The notes: generated by a model from the sequence alone, not told the origin. Counted from the stretch's first letter, positions 44,537-56,038 are shown. The stretch is 64,000 nucleotides of DNA from Rhodophyticola sp. CCM32 (GCF_004751985.1 NZ_CP038492.1:496001-560000), one strand, 5' to 3'. Made by a program: numbers and translations.

Positions 44537-45349
44537 ATGTTTGATGCCGCCGCTCCCGTTCTTCCCCTGCAACGCACCCATGGGCGGGCCCATGTTGCCA
44601 TCGCGGGCAGGCGGCTGACCCATCTGCATCAGGAAGGCGCCGCCAAGGCGATGCTGCCGCGCATGCATGGGCGCGTGCCCGAACTGGTGTTTCTGAACAC
44701 CGCGGGCGGGGTCACCGGCGGGGACCGGTTGCAGTATGAGGTTGATCTGGGTGCAGACAGTGCGGCGGTTGTCACCACCCAGACGGCGGAGCGGGCCTAT
44801 CGCAGCGCCGGCGGGCGGGCCCGGGTGGCCACCCGTCTGACCCTGGGGCCCGGGGCGGTTCTGCATTGGCTGCCGCAGGAGCTGATCCTGTTTGACGGGG
44901 CCGCGCTGGAGCGGGATTTTCAGGTTGATATGGCCGCCGATGCCACCTTGATTGCTCTGGAAACACTGGTTCTGGGGCGTGCAGCCATGGGCGAGGTGCT
45001 GGCCCGGGTCGATTTGCGGGATCACCGGGCCGTGCGCCGGGCCGGGCGGTTGATGATGGTGGAACCGGTGCGGCTGAACACCGCTGATCTGACCCGGGCG
45101 GGATGCGCGGGCCTGAACGGGGCCGGGGCGCTGGCCAGTCTGACGATGATCGCGCCCGGTGCAGAGGACCGGCTGGCGGCCCTGCGCCGGGTTTTGCCCG
45201 CCGAAGGCGTGGTGGCCGCAGCCTCGGCCTGGGGCGGGCGGATCACCGCCCGTTTCATGGCCACTGACGCCTATCCGCTGCGCCGTGCCGTGGGCCGCGC
45301 CATAGAGGTATTGAGCGGTCAGCCCCTGCCGCGGGTCTGGCAGATGTGA
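44537..45349 (+). CDS. ureD: Urease accessory protein UreD
   Basis: A 270-residue UreD, a scaffold with UreF and UreG for nickel insertion into urease. Characteristic segments: [30 protein letters not shown] and [16 protein letters not shown]. It opens the urease operon, divergent from pyrC. The ATG at 44537 fits the family N-terminus; upstream in-frame sequence does not look coding. Confidence 0.95.
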   Translation: MFDAAAPVLPLQRTHGRAHVAIAGRRLTHLHQEGAAKAMLPRMHGRVPELVFLNTAGGVTGGDRLQYEVDLGADSAAVVTTQTAERAYRSAGGRARVATRLTLGPGAVLHWLPQELILFDGAALERDFQVDMAADATLIALETLVLGRAAMGEVLARVDLRDHRAVRRAGRLMMVEPVRLNTADLTRAGCAGLNGAGALASLTMIAPGAEDRLAALRRVLPAEGVVAAASAWGGRITARFMATDAYPLRRAVGRAIEVLSGQPLPRVWQM

Positions 45350-45386
45350 GCCCAGGCAAAGATGTGACCACAACCAAGGATATCCG

Positions 45387-45689
45387 ATGAACCTTACCCC
45401 CCGGGAAAAAGACAAATTGCTGATCAGCCTGGCCGCGATGGTGGCGCGGGGCCGTCTGGACCGTGGTGTCAGGCTGAACCATCCCGAAGCCATTGCGCTG
45501 ATCACGGATTTCGTTGTCGAGGGCGCGCGCGACGGGCGCAGTGTGGCGGAACTGATGACCGCCGGTGCGCAGGTGATCACCGCAGATCAATGCATGGCGG
45601 GGATTGCCGAGATGATCCATGATGTGCAGGTGGAGGCAACTTTTCCCGACGGCACCAAACTGGTGACTGTCCACCATCCGATCCGCTAG
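45387..45689 (+). CDS. ureA: Urease subunit gamma
   Basis: A 100-residue gamma subunit, complete: [40 protein letters not shown], and the C-terminal [18 protein letters not shown]. Normal length for the three-subunit bacterial urease. It lies 37 bases after ureD. Confidence 0.97.
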   Translation: MNLTPREKDKLLISLAAMVARGRLDRGVRLNHPEAIALITDFVVEGARDGRSVAELMTAGAQVITADQCMAGIAEMIHDVQVEATFPDGTKLVTVHHPIR

Positions 45690-45814
45690 GGTCGTATGCG
45701 TATCTGTGGAATCATCTGTGCCGATCCGTTTGGGCGATTGCCCCGTGAGACAAAGGATGGCGGGGCAGGCCCCGCGTTTCATACCAATCTTCCGTGCCAA
45801 AGGAGTGAACCGAG

Positions 45815-46252
45815 ATGTTGCTGAACCTGGTCCTGGGGGCGATCGCCGGGTATCTGACCCCGATTGCCGCCCCGCATATCAAACGGGTGCTGGAGGATAC
45901 CTTTCAGGTCAAACCTCCTCCGGGGGAGGTTGACTATGACATGCTGAGCCTGGTCACGCTGTTGCTGGCGGCGGCGATACTGGTCTGGCTGTTCGGCCTC
46001 AACAGCATGGCCTTTCCGCTGGTTCTGGGCGCGCTGTCGGGGCTGTTTGGCAAGCAGATTTACCAGATGATCATGACGCCTGAGACGGCGGCGGAGGATT
46101 TGGCCCCGGCAGATGAGGCCCCACCGGACGACGCAGAGCAGGTTGAGGCGGCGGCGGAACCCGCCGAGGCCGCAGCGGAGGCCGAAACACCGCCACCGGC
46201 CAGCGCCAAACCCCGCAAGCCGCGCAAATCCAAAAAGGCTGATGACGGATGA
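45815..46252 (+). CDS. Membrane protein between ureA and ureB
   Basis: A 145-residue protein with an N-terminal hydrophobic/amphipathic region ([20 protein letters not shown]), two spans around residues 45-80 ([34 protein letters not shown]), and a long acidic Ala/Glu/Pro linker ending in a Lys/Arg-rich tail ([10 protein letters not shown]). Its stop overlaps the ureB start (ATGA). Unknown function; position suggests a urease-linked membrane factor, but there is no nickel-transporter motif. Confidence 0.8.
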   Translation: MLLNLVLGAIAGYLTPIAAPHIKRVLEDTFQVKPPPGEVDYDMLSLVTLLLAAAILVWLFGLNSMAFPLVLGALSGLFGKQIYQMIMTPETAAEDLAPADEAPPDDAEQVEAAAEPAEAAAEAETPPPASAKPRKPRKSKKADDG

Positions 46253-46554
46253 TCCCCGGTGAGATTCTGACCGCCCCGGGAGAGATTGTGCTGAATGAGG
46301 GCCGCGCGGCGATCACCCTGACCGTGGCCAATACCGGCGACCGGCCGGTTCAGGCCGGCAGCCATTATCATTTTGCGGAAACCAATGCCGCGCTTGATTT
46401 TGACCGGGCGGCGGCCCGTGGCTATCGTCTGGATATCGCCGCAGGCACCGCCGTGCGCTTTGAGCCGGGCCAGACCCGGGAGGTGCAACTGGTGCCATTT
46501 GGCGGTGATCGGGTGGTTTACGGGTTCAATCAACATGTCATGGGCCCGTTGTGA
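46249..46554 (+). CDS. ureB: Urease subunit beta
   Basis: A 101-residue beta subunit: [56 protein letters not shown] and [10 protein letters not shown] are all standard. Start is set by the ATGA overlap with the preceding membrane-protein gene. Confidence 0.97.
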   Translation: MIPGEILTAPGEIVLNEGRAAITLTVANTGDRPVQAGSHYHFAETNAALDFDRAAARGYRLDIAAGTAVRFEPGQTREVQLVPFGGDRVVYGFNQHVMGPL

Positions 46555-46709
46555 GGGCCCCCGCGCAGACAGGCAGTGCTGCTCTGCGAGGAAGATATGT
46601 GGCTGAAATCCAAGCATAAAGGGTAACGGGGGGCAAACAGACCGGCACAAACCGGCATCAGGCAGACAGGGAAAGGGCTCAACCGGGCCATAAAACGGGA
46701 GACGAAGCG

Positions 46710-47525
46710 ATGTGCGATATCTGCGTAATGAATGTGGTAAAGGATCAGATGCTGTCCAGGCGGAGCTTTTTTACCGCCGGGGTTGCAGCCACGGCTGCGG
46801 TGGCGCTGAGCACCGGGGCAACGACACCCGCGATGGCGGCCGGTCATGGCGGGGTGTTCGACATGACCCATATGATGGATGAGACATTTCCCACATATTT
46901 CGGCGAGCCGGGGATTTCCTATGATCAGGTTTTCAACTTTGCCGATAACGGGTTCAATCTGAATGTGCTGACGGTGAATGAACACACCGGCACCCATATT
47001 GATGCGCCCCTGCATTTCTCGGCGGATGGGCTTTCGGTTGATGAAATTCCGGTGGAAAATCTGGTCTGCCCGCTTTGCGTGGTCGATATCGCGGCGCGTG
47101 CGGCCGAAGATGCGGATGCGCAGGTGACGCCGGATGATCTGTCGACCTGGATCGCCGCCAATGGGGAAATCCCCGAGGGTGCCTGCGTGGCGATGCATTC
47201 GGGGTGGGGCCCGAAGGTGCAGACCGAGGCTTTCCGCAATGCCGATGGTGAAGGCGTGATGCATTTCCCAGGCTTCCATATCGAGGCGACGCAGATGCTG
47301 CTGGAAACCGGCGCGGGCGCGATTGCGGTCGATACCCTGTCGCTGGATCACGGGCCATCAGGTGATTTTGCAACCCATTATGCATGGCTGCCCAGCAACC
47401 GGTTTGGCATCGAATGCCTTGCGGGGCTGGATCAGATGCCGGCCTCCGGTGCCACGCTGGTTGTGGGCGCGCCGAAAACCGGGCGCGGCACCGGCGGCCC
47501 GGCGCGCATTTTCGGGATGGTCTGA
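46710..47525 (+). CDS. Tat-exported cyclase-family (kynurenine formamidase-like) hydrolase
   Basis: A 271-residue metal-dependent hydrolase of the cyclase family. The metal site HTGTHIDAPLHF is intact. The N-terminus MCDICVMNVVKDQML precedes a twin-arginine signal (SRRSFFTAGVAATAAVALST) ending near PAMAAG, so it should act in the periplasm. The family hydrolyses cyclic or linear amides (N-formylkynurenine, isatin). It sits inside the urease operon after ureB and directly abuts the next gene with no gap. Substrate unknown. Confidence 0.88.
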   Translation: MCDICVMNVVKDQMLSRRSFFTAGVAATAAVALSTGATTPAMAAGHGGVFDMTHMMDETFPTYFGEPGISYDQVFNFADNGFNLNVLTVNEHTGTHIDAPLHFSADGLSVDEIPVENLVCPLCVVDIAARAAEDADAQVTPDDLSTWIAANGEIPEGACVAMHSGWGPKVQTEAFRNADGEGVMHFPGFHIEATQMLLETGAGAIAVDTLSLDHGPSGDFATHYAWLPSNRFGIECLAGLDQMPASGATLVVGAPKTGRGTGGPARIFGMV

Positions 47526-47921
47526 ATGGGAACCGTTCCGCTTTTGTCAGATGAGGAGGTCAGCGCCGAGGCGCTGGCCGTCTTTGAGGATATCCGCGCG
47601 GTGCGTGGCACCGATTTCATCAATAATTTCTGGCGCGCGCTGGCCCATGACCCTGTGACGCTGAAAGCGACATGGGAGCGGTTGAAAAAGGTGATGGGGT
47701 CGGGGGCTTTGGACCCGCTGGTGAAAGAGATGCTTTATGTGGCGGTCTCCACCGCGAATGGCTGCTCCTATTGCGTGCATTCCCATACGGCAGCGGCGAA
47801 GGCCCGTGGGATGACGGCAGAGCAGCACGGGGAACTTCTGGCCGTGATCGGGATGGCGATGCAGACCAACGGGTTGGTGACGGGGTTGCAGGTTGACGTG
47901 GATGAGGTGTTCAGGGCGTGA
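47526..47921 (+). CDS. AhpD-like carboxymuconolactone decarboxylase-family protein
   Basis: A 131-residue AhpD/CMD-family protein with the redox motif CSYCVHSH (C-x-x-C-x-x-x-H) in the middle, so probably a thiol peroxidase-type or reductase-linked enzyme rather than a true decarboxylase. It begins on the base after the cyclase stop, implying one transcript and a joint role. Confidence 0.88.
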   Translation: MGTVPLLSDEEVSAEALAVFEDIRAVRGTDFINNFWRALAHDPVTLKATWERLKKVMGSGALDPLVKEMLYVAVSTANGCSYCVHSHTAAAKARGMTAEQHGELLAVIGMAMQTNGLVTGLQVDVDEVFRA

Positions 47922-48321
47922 AGGCTGTGGCGGAACAGAGGGCAGCGCCCGACCCTGGGTGGGCGCATCACAACGCAGGTGTTGAGCGTTTTACGGTGTC
48001 GCACGCATCTGTCGTTGGATTGGTTTGCAACCTTGCATGGGCGCCCTCCCGGGGGGAGGGTCGGGCGCTGCCCGGGCTGGTCGCCCGGACGGGGCGATTG
48101 GTTGAAGCATCACCACCGGCCACGCCATTGGCCGAGAATGGCCAGCAGGAAGATCGTCTCGCCGATGGCTTGGAGCCAGAATGCTGTGCTTGTCATTTGA
48201 TGCCTCCGAATATGGTTGAGGCTTGGTAACTCCAACCAACTTGGTCAGGATCGAATGGACAACCTGTTGAAAGCTCACATCAAGTGAACACTTGAAATAT
48301 TTGACCGGAGGAAAACCTCTT
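47922..48321. other. 400-base gap before ureC with a long-armed inverted repeat
   Basis: GGCAGCGCCCGACCCT (47941-47956) has its exact 16-base complement at 48057-48072, about 100 bases away. The arms resemble the edge of the R3 family (CAGAGGGCATCGCCCGAACC), so this looks like a diverged or interrupted R3 element. The gap also holds a small frame on the - strand (48110-48196). The rest shows nothing recognisable. Confidence 0.6.
48110..48196 (-). CDS. Possible 28-residue membrane peptide
   Basis: ATG at 48196 with GGAGG six bases upstream, 28 codons, TGA at 48110-48112. The product is MTSTAFWLQAIGETIF followed by LLAILGQWRGRW: one short hydrophobic helix with a basic end. The ribosome site is the main support. 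It is antisense to the urease operon direction and not recognised. Confidence 0.4.
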   Translation of the reverse strand: MTSTAFWLQAIGETIFLLAILGQWRGRW

Positions 48322-50031
<1,710 letters not shown>

Positions 50032-50032
50032 A

Positions 50033-50150
50033 ACATATGTAGATTGCGCAGAGGGCATCGCCCGAACCGAGGGGTGGGCGAGAAGCGCCCGCCCCGTGGG
50101 GGCGGTACGGGCGCTGCCCGGCGGTGCCGCCGGGCGGAAGGTGATGCAGG
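50033..50150 (+). repeat. R3 GC-rich palindromic element, copy 3
   Basis: Same series of hairpins as copies 1 and 2 (GGGCATCGCCC, GGGCGAGAAGCGCCC, CCCGGCGGTGCCGCCGGG), starting two bases after the ureC stop. It lies within the urease gene run, so it may attenuate expression of the downstream accessory genes or protect the ureABC mRNA 3' end. Confidence 0.85.
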
Positions 50151-50305
50151 GGTCAGAATTGCACTCCACTGCTGTTAACCGCTTTGCGCTCCGTCCCGTC
50201 TGCTGCATTGCGGCTTTGCAGAAACGGCAATTGCCGCAATGCAGCAAAGCCATTATATCCGGGTCAGGGGGAGGATATACGTGTTACAATAACAGGACTT
50301 CTCAA

Positions 50306-50527
50306 ATGGCTGCGAATACGACGAATATCAAACATCCCGGCACGATTGTTGATCTGCTCACCAAACCGTTCGTCGCTTTCGGGAATTTCATGGTCAACAT
50401 CATGGAAAACAATTCCCGCTATCGCGAGGTCGAGTTTCTGCAGGCGCTCAGCGATGAGGATCTGGCCAAGCGCGGTTTGAAGCGCGATGACATTGTGCGC
50501 CATGTTTTCGGTCATCTCTTCGTCTGA
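50306..50527 (+). CDS. DUF1127 small protein
   Basis: A 73-residue protein whose C-terminal half (RYREVEFLQALSDEDLAKRG, LKRDDIVRHVF) is a DUF1127 motif. DUF1127 proteins are small, basic, often RNA-binding or stress-induced in Alphaproteobacteria. The N-terminal half has a hydrophobic patch (FVAFGNFMVNIM). AGGA lies seven bases before the ATG. It separates ureC from ureE. Confidence 0.85.
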   Translation: MAANTTNIKHPGTIVDLLTKPFVAFGNFMVNIMENNSRYREVEFLQALSDEDLAKRGLKRDDIVRHVFGHLFV

Positions 50528-50630
50528 ATACGGGCGATTGCACCAAATTGCGATTGCGCGGCCCGTCACGCACCTTATCGTGGTCAGCGATATCTTTACC
50601 TGCTGACCACGCAAAAGGCCCCTTTCCCCG

Positions 50631-51074
50631 ATGACTGCCGCCCATATCCATCACCGTGCCGGCACCTGGTCCGGTCCGGCCCATGACCAGCTGATGCTGG
50701 ATTATCAATCCCGCTTCCTGCGCCGCAAACGGCTGGTGACAACCTCTGGTGCCGCGCTGATGGTTGATCTGGCTGAAACCGTCTCTTTCAACCATGGTGA
50801 TGCGCTGGAAACCAATCTGGGCCGGATGATCGAGATATGTGCCGCCCCTGAGTCCTTGCTGAAGGTGACCGGCGATCTGACGCGACTGGCCTGGCATATC
50901 GGCAACCGTCATACCCCCTGCCAGATTGCGGCCGATCATCTGCTGATCCGCGCCGATCATGTGATGGCCGAAATGCTGAAAGTGCTGGGGGCCGGGACCA
51001 CGCCGGTCATGGCGCCGTTTACACCGGAAGGCGGGGCATATGGGCATGGCCGGACCCATGCACATGCCCATTGA
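50631..51074 (+). CDS. ureE: Urease accessory protein UreE
   Basis: A 147-residue nickel metallochaperone. The peptide-binding domain is followed by the metal domain with the conserved WHIGNRHTPCQI (interface His) and a His-rich tail GHGRTHAHAH that should bind extra Ni2+. The last 35 bases overlap ureF. Confidence 0.95.
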   Translation: MTAAHIHHRAGTWSGPAHDQLMLDYQSRFLRRKRLVTTSGAALMVDLAETVSFNHGDALETNLGRMIEICAAPESLLKVTGDLTRLAWHIGNRHTPCQIAADHLLIRADHVMAEMLKVLGAGTTPVMAPFTPEGGAYGHGRTHAHAH

Positions 51075-51705
51075 GACCGGCGATCTTCTGACCCTGACCC
51101 AATGGCTGTCCCCGGGTTTTCCGATCAGCGCCTATGCCTATTCCCACGGGCTTGAGACGGCGATGGCGGAGGGCAAGGTGCAGGATAGCGAAGCGGTCCG
51201 CGCCTGGATCGCCACGGTGATTGCCGCAGGCGCCGGGCGCAATGATGCAATCCTTCTGTGTCTGGCCCTGCGCGATGCCGAAGAGACCGGGGCGCTGGCC
51301 GATCTGGCCGAAGCATTGGCAGGCTCTGCCGAGCGGTGGGAGGAAACCCGCGCCCAGGGGGTGGCGTTTGCCGAAACCCTGCGCGCCATGGGCCGCGATA
51401 TCCCCGATCTGCCCTATCCGGTTGTGGTCGGGCATGCCGCCCGTGATCTGGCGCTGCCGCCCAATCTGGTGGCTGAGCTGTTTCTGCATGGGTTTGCGGC
51501 CAATCTGGTCTCGGCGGCGGTGCGGTTCATGCCTTTGGGGCAGGCTGCAGGGCAGGGCGTGCTTACCGCTTTGCACCCGGTGATCCGCGACGTGGCGGCC
51601 GAGGCTGCGCTGGCCGGTGCCGATGATCTGGGCGGCGCGGCCTTTGCCGCTGATCTGGCCGCGATGACCCATGAAACCCAGGAGGTACGGCTGTTTCGCA
51701 GCTGA
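51040..51705 (+). CDS. ureF: Urease accessory protein UreF
   Basis: A 221-residue UreF (helical GTPase-modulating partner of UreG). Segments typical of UreF: LTQWLSPGFPISAYAYSHGLE and LFLHGFAANLVSAAVRFMPLGQ. The start could be the ATG at 51040 or later Mets at 51046, 51058 or 51064; all lie within the ureE end, so the two genes overlap in any case. Confidence 0.94.
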   Translation: MGMAGPMHMPIETGDLLTLTQWLSPGFPISAYAYSHGLETAMAEGKVQDSEAVRAWIATVIAAGAGRNDAILLCLALRDAEETGALADLAEALAGSAERWEETRAQGVAFAETLRAMGRDIPDLPYPVVVGHAARDLALPPNLVAELFLHGFAANLVSAAVRFMPLGQAAGQGVLTALHPVIRDVAAEAALAGADDLGGAAFAADLAAMTHETQEVRLFRS

Positions 51706-51726
51706 TATGCAAAGGAAATATGTTCC

Positions 51727-52140
51727 ATGTCTGATACCCCTCTCTCTGACACAACCGAAACCGGCCGCAAGCTTTCCGAGACGCTGAACCCGGGGATGGA
51801 GGCCGCGCTTGAGGCGCGCTATGGTGATCTCTTGCCCGGCATGGCCGAAGGGGTGGTTGATTTCGCCTATGGCCGCCAATATGCGCGCCCCGGTCTGCCG
51901 CTGCGCGACCGGCTTCTGGCGACGATTGCCGCGCTGACAGCCCTTGGCGGCCAGACCGCGCCGCAACTCAAGATCAATATCGCGGGCGGGCGCAAGGCGG
52001 GGCTGAGCCGGGAAGAGATTGCCGAGGTGATCTGGCAGATGGCACTTTATGGCGGGTTTCCAAGCGCGATCAGCGGGTTGAACGCAGCGCTTGAGGTCTT
52101 CGCTGCCGAGGATGCCGAGGATGAGGAGACAGATAGATGA
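51727..52140 (+). CDS. Carboxymuconolactone decarboxylase-family protein
   Basis: A 137-residue CMD-type protein ([56 protein letters not shown]). It has no C-x-x-C pair, so it belongs with the true gamma-CMD-like branch rather than AhpD. It is set between ureF and ureG and overlaps ureG by four bases (ATGA). Its link to urease is unexplained. Confidence 0.88.
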   Translation: MSDTPLSDTTETGRKLSETLNPGMEAALEARYGDLLPGMAEGVVDFAYGRQYARPGLPLRDRLLATIAALTALGGQTAPQLKINIAGGRKAGLSREEIAEVIWQMALYGGFPSAISGLNAALEVFAAEDAEDEETDR

Positions 52141-52748
52141 GCAGCCCCAATGGCCCCCTGCGCGTGGGCATCGGCGGGCCTGTCGGCGCGGGCAAGACAA
52201 CGCTGACCGAACATTTATGCCGCGCGATGGCCGCTGAGTTCTCGGTCGCTGTGATCACCAATGATATCTATACCGCCGAGGATGCGGAATATCTGCTGCG
52301 CGCCCAGGTTCTGCCGGCCGAGCGGATCAAGGGGGTGGAAACCGGCGGCTGCCCGCATACGGCGATCCGCGAAGATGCCTCGATCAATCTGGCGGCGGTG
52401 GCGGAGTTCCGGGCACGGCTGCCGGATCTGGACGTGATTTTCATCGAATCCGGTGGTGACAATCTGGCCGCGACCTTCAGCCCGGAACTGGCGGATGTGA
52501 CGCTCTATGTGATCGACACCGCCGCCGGGCAGGATATTCCGCGCAAGAAGGGGCCGGGGGTCACCCGGTCTGATCTGCTGATCATCAACAAAACCGATCT
52601 GGCGCCCCATGTGGGGGTTGATCCCGATCTGTTGCAGCGTGACGCGCAGGCCGCGCGTGGCGACCTGCCCTTTGTCATGGCCAGCCTGCGGGAGGGGACA
52701 GGGGTGGCCGATGTGGTGGCGTTTCTACGTGACGCCGGCGGGCTCTGA
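52137..52748 (+). CDS. ureG: Urease accessory GTPase UreG
   Basis: A 203-residue SIMIBI GTPase that drives nickel delivery to urease. P-loop [15 protein letters not shown], the nickel-binding Cys-Pro-His motif in [37 protein letters not shown], and the guanine motif [10 protein letters not shown]. It ends the urease operon. Its last 24 bases overlap the end of the convergent gene. Confidence 0.97.
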   Translation: MSSPNGPLRVGIGGPVGAGKTTLTEHLCRAMAAEFSVAVITNDIYTAEDAEYLLRAQVLPAERIKGVETGGCPHTAIREDASINLAAVAEFRARLPDLDVIFIESGGDNLAATFSPELADVTLYVIDTAAGQDIPRKKGPGVTRSDLLIINKTDLAPHVGVDPDLLQRDAQAARGDLPFVMASLREGTGVADVVAFLRDAGGL

Positions 52749-53678
52749 CACCTGCTCCGACGCCTTCAGCTGTTCGGCAAACCGCGGATCATCGGTAACT
52801 TTTGCGCCATGAACCGCGACCTTGCGCGCCAGATCAGGGTGCCCTTTCTCCAGGGCGCGGGTCATCAGCCGGAACAGATAGGGCGGATAGTTCCGCCGCG
52901 TGTTGCGGGTGATCTGCGCAAAGCGAAGCGGGCGCAGATTGCCCCGTGCCGTCGCCTGCACCAGCCGGTCAATCGCCCCGTCGCTTTCCAGAATCGGGTA
53001 CAGGTTTATGCCGCACCAGCGCATGGGAACCCGCTGCACATTCGGCCCGCGATAAAGTGCGGCATGTGCCGCGCCAAGCGGTTCATGGGGATCATAGACA
53101 ATGGTTGCCTGCTCTGCCCCTTCCAGCATGTAGGGGGCATAGCCATAGCGATCGTTGAAATTCAGCCGCCTTGCCGCGCGAAAGCGCATCTCGAACGGCG
53201 CATCCTCGCGGTCCAGCGTTGCCGCCGGGCTGAGGGAAAGCACGCGCGCGCCCGGTGAAACGACAGAATAGGCGCAGGCCGCATAGCCGCACATCGGCCC
53301 CGCGCCCAGAAAGATCACCTGGTCGAAATCATCAAAGAAATCCTCATCCACCAGCCGGTCGAAAAACCGGTAAAGATTTGCATCGCGAAACCAGCTCTGG
53401 CCGGATGCCATGATGTTCAGAAGCGACCATTCCCGCCGTTGTACGGCGTCAAAGCCCAGGGGCAGACCGTCTTTGGTCTGGCGATAGACACGGCCAGCCT
53501 CGTCAAATGTGACCAGAAGGGTGCTGCCCTCCTGCACATAAAGCGCTGAATGATGTTGACCCAAACGCTCAAAGAATCCGTGGCTGCGCCCGATCTCTGT
53601 CAGATGGTCAAGCCAGGCCTTGCGCGATTCGTAGGCGGATGGCTGGACAGTTTCACTAAACATAATTTCACTACACAT
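52725..53678 (-). CDS. Conserved protein of unknown function (FLGAGPxCGYAA motif)
   Basis: A 317-residue soluble protein. The middle has [20 protein letters not shown] followed by [20 protein letters not shown], a glycine-rich turn and acidic segment of a Rossmann- or hydrolase-like core. In relatives such proteins are sometimes mislabelled phosphoadenosine phosphosulfate reductase; no PAPS motif is visible. The C-terminus holds a helical [21 protein letters not shown] region. It overlaps ureG tail-to-tail by 24 bases. The start at 53678 is uncertain (53663 also possible). Confidence 0.72.
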   Translation of the reverse strand: MCSEIMFSETVQPSAYESRKAWLDHLTEIGRSHGFFERLGQHHSALYVQEGSTLLVTFDEAGRVYRQTKDGLPLGFDAVQRREWSLLNIMASGQSWFRDANLYRFFDRLVDEDFFDDFDQVIFLGAGPMCGYAACAYSVVSPGARVLSLSPAATLDREDAPFEMRFRAARRLNFNDRYGYAPYMLEGAEQATIVYDPHEPLGAAHAALYRGPNVQRVPMRWCGINLYPILESDGAIDRLVQATARGNLRPLRFAQITRNTRRNYPPYLFRLMTRALEKGHPDLARKVAVHGAKVTDDPRFAEQLKASEQVSEPAGVT

Positions 53679-53836
53679 AATTTACCTTTTACCAAATTTG
53701 ACAGCATGTGGGAGCGTTATTACCTGCAACTAAGGCAAAGCTGCGAAACAGATATGGCTTTTCAGAGAGAAGAGGTTAACAAAATCTGAGCAGCAAGCGG
53801 AAGACCGCCTTGATGGGCCGGAGGAGGAGACAGGCC

Positions 53837-54736
53837 ATGCAGAGTATCGACGCGGTTGCCCGCGCTTTGGCGGATCAGAAATATGTCTGCGGCCGGTCCC
53901 TGGCGACCGTGGTGTTTTTGTCCCTGAAACTGGGCCGTCCGTTGTTTCTGGAAGGCGAGGCCGGGACCGGCAAGACCGAGATTGCCAAGGCGATTGCCGC
54001 TGCTCTGGGCCGGCGTCTGATCCGCTTGCAGTGTTATGAGGGGCTGGATGCGTCCAGCGCCGTCTATGAATGGAATTTCGCGGCCCAGATGGTGGCGATT
54101 CGCGCCGCAGAGGCGCAGGGCGGGGCGGATGCGGATGCACTGACCACATCGCTGTTTTCCGATACCTATCTGATCGAACGGCCGCTGTTGCAGGCGATGC
54201 GCCCGGATGCCTCCGGCGCGCCGGTGCTGCTGATTGATGAGCTGGACCGGACCGATGAGCCGTTCGAGGCCTTCCTGCTGGAAGCCCTGTCGGATTTTCA
54301 GGTCACCATCCCGGAACTGGGCACGATCACGGCGCCGGAACCGCCGATTGTGATCCTGACCTCGAACCGCACGCGGGAGGTGCATGATGCGCTGAAACGG
54401 CGTTGTCTGTATCACTGGGTCGATTACCCGGATTTCACCCGCGAGATGGAGATCATCACGGCGCGGGTGCCCGAGGCGGCAGAGGTGCTTTCGCGTGAGG
54501 TTGTGGCCTTCGTTCAGAAGCTGCGCACCGAAGGCCTGTTCAAACGCCCCGGTGTGGCGGAAACCATCGACTGGGCGAAATGCCTGCTGGCGCTGGATGT
54601 GATCAGCCTCAGCCCCGAGGTGATTGCCGATACGCTGGGGGCGATCCTGAAATATCAGGACGATATTCAGAAGCTGGACGGGTCCGAGGCTGCACGGATA
54701 TTGCAGGAGGTCCGCGCCGAGGCGGCTGCGGCATGA
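53837..54736 (+). CDS. MoxR-type AAA+ ATPase (CoxD-like)
   Basis: A 299-residue AAA+ ATPase. Walker A GEAGTGKTEIAK, Walker B VLLIDELDRTDEPFEAF, and sensor ILTSNRTREVHDALKRRC are clear. With the VWA partner downstream it matches the CoxD-CoxE pair that matures the Cu-S-Mo or Mo-O centre of CO-dehydrogenase-type enzymes. GAGGAGG lies 8-10 bases before the ATG at 53837. Confidence 0.92.
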   Translation: MQSIDAVARALADQKYVCGRSLATVVFLSLKLGRPLFLEGEAGTGKTEIAKAIAAALGRRLIRLQCYEGLDASSAVYEWNFAAQMVAIRAAEAQGGADADALTTSLFSDTYLIERPLLQAMRPDASGAPVLLIDELDRTDEPFEAFLLEALSDFQVTIPELGTITAPEPPIVILTSNRTREVHDALKRRCLYHWVDYPDFTREMEIITARVPEAAEVLSREVVAFVQKLRTEGLFKRPGVAETIDWAKCLLALDVISLSPEVIADTLGAILKYQDDIQKLDGSEAARILQEVRAEAAAA

Positions 54737-54778
54737 CCCTGGCTCACCCATGCAGCGTCTCGGGTTTCGGATATATCC

Positions 54779-56038
54779 ATGTCTGAATATGCCCCGCTGA
54801 GCATGCCCGAAGATGGCCGCCTGGCCCATAACATCACCCATTTTGCCCGGGCGCTGCGCAAAGCCGGGCTGCCGCTTGGGCCCGGGCAGGTGATCGAGGC
54901 GATCCGGGCTGTGGAACTGGCCGGGTTCACCAGCCGCACGGATTTCTACTGGGCGCTGCATGCCACATTGGTCACGCGCCCGGAACACCGGCAGGTCTTT
55001 GCGCAGGTCTTTCGCCTGTTCTGGCGCGACCCGCAATATCTGGAACATATGATGTCGCTTCTGCTGCCCGCGATGCGCGGTGTTGCCGAAGAGAGGCTGG
55101 TGAAACCGGCAGAGAAACGCGCCGCGGAGGCCCTGCTGGACGGGGCCGCGCGGGATCTGCCCGGGACCGGCGAGAGGCCAGAGGACGGCACCGAGATCGA
55201 GATGGATGCCAGATTGACCCTGTCCTCCGAGGAACGGTTGCGCCGTCTGGATTTCGAACAGATGTCGACAGCCGAAATGGCTGAGGCGAAGCGGCGTCTG
55301 TCCCGTCTGACCCTGCCGGTCCGCCCCTTGCAGAGCCGCCGGACAATGGCCGCATCGCAGGGCCTGCTGCCCGACTGGCCGCGCACGATGCGCCGCGCTA
55401 TGCGCCAGGGGGGCGAAATCACCGGGTTTGAACGGAAAATGCGGCGGCTGCGCTGGCCCAATCTGGTCTGCCTCTGCGATATTTCCGGCTCGATGTCGTC
55501 CTATAGCCGGGCGGTGCTGCATTTTCTGCATGCGCTGGCCAATCAGAAACGCGCGGGCCGGGCCCGGGTGCATGCGTTCACATTCGGCACGCGCCTGACC
55601 AATATCACCCGGCATCTGGGGCAGCGGGACGTGGATGCCGCGCTGGCCGCCGCCGGCGCCGAGGCGCAGGATTGGGAAGGCGGCACACGGATCGGTGCCT
55701 GCCTGCACAGGTTCAACCGCGACTGGTCGCGCCGGGTGCTGGGCCAGGGCGCGGTGGTGCTGCTGATCACCGACGGGCTTGAACGGGAGGATGCCGGGGC
55801 CTTGTCGCGCGAGATGGAGCGGCTGCACCTGTCCTCCCGGCGGGTGATCTGGCTGAACCCGCTGCTCAGATGGGAAGGCTTTGCCCCGAAAGCCGCCGGG
55901 ATCCGGGCGATCCTGCCCCATGTGGATCTGTTCCGCGCGGGCCATAATATCGCGGCTTTGGAAGGTCTGGCGGAGGCTTTGTCGCGTCCTGATGACCCGG
56001 GCGAAAAGGCCAGGCTGATGCGCTGGCTGGCGGCATAG
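54779..56038 (+). CDS. VWA domain protein (CoxE-like)
   Basis: A 419-residue protein. The C-terminal half is a von Willebrand A domain with MIDAS motif LCDISGSMSSYSRAV and the Thr/Asp of VVLLITDGLERED. The N-terminal helical half (residues 1-220) has the R/E-rich segments usual in CoxE. It acts with the MoxR ATPase in maturation of the hydroxylase. Forty-two bases after the ATPase gene. Confidence 0.92.
   Translation: MSEYAPLSMPEDGRLAHNITHFARALRKAGLPLGPGQVIEAIRAVELAGFTSRTDFYWALHATLVTRPEHRQVFAQVFRLFWRDPQYLEHMMSLLLPAMRGVAEERLVKPAEKRAAEALLDGAARDLPGTGERPEDGTEIEMDARLTLSSEERLRRLDFEQMSTAEMAEAKRRLSRLTLPVRPLQSRRTMAASQGLLPDWPRTMRRAMRQGGEITGFERKMRRLRWPNLVCLCDISGSMSSYSRAVLHFLHALANQKRAGRARVHAFTFGTRLTNITRHLGQRDVDAALAAAGAEAQDWEGGTRIGACLHRFNRDWSRRVLGQGAVVLLITDGLEREDAGALSREMERLHLSSRRVIWLNPLLRWEGFAPKAAGIRAILPHVDLFRAGHNIAALEGLAEALSRPDDPGEKARLMRWLAA

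Noticed and set aside
44505..44540. Possible sigma-54 promoter before ureD (TTGGC ... TTGCA)
   Set aside because: The GG and GC pairs are 12 bases apart, not the required 10, so the match is not a valid -24/-12 element.
45696..45820. 42-codon frame between ureA and the following membrane protein gene
   Set aside because: The product has several cysteines and no pattern, the start lacks a ribosome site, and the frame runs through the ribosome site of the next gene.
53550..53789. 79-codon + strand frame upstream of the MoxR (CoxD-like) gene
   Set aside because: It lies mostly antisense to the 5' end of the unknown gene, and the rest is a promoter-like, lower-GC spacer; no conserved feature is seen.
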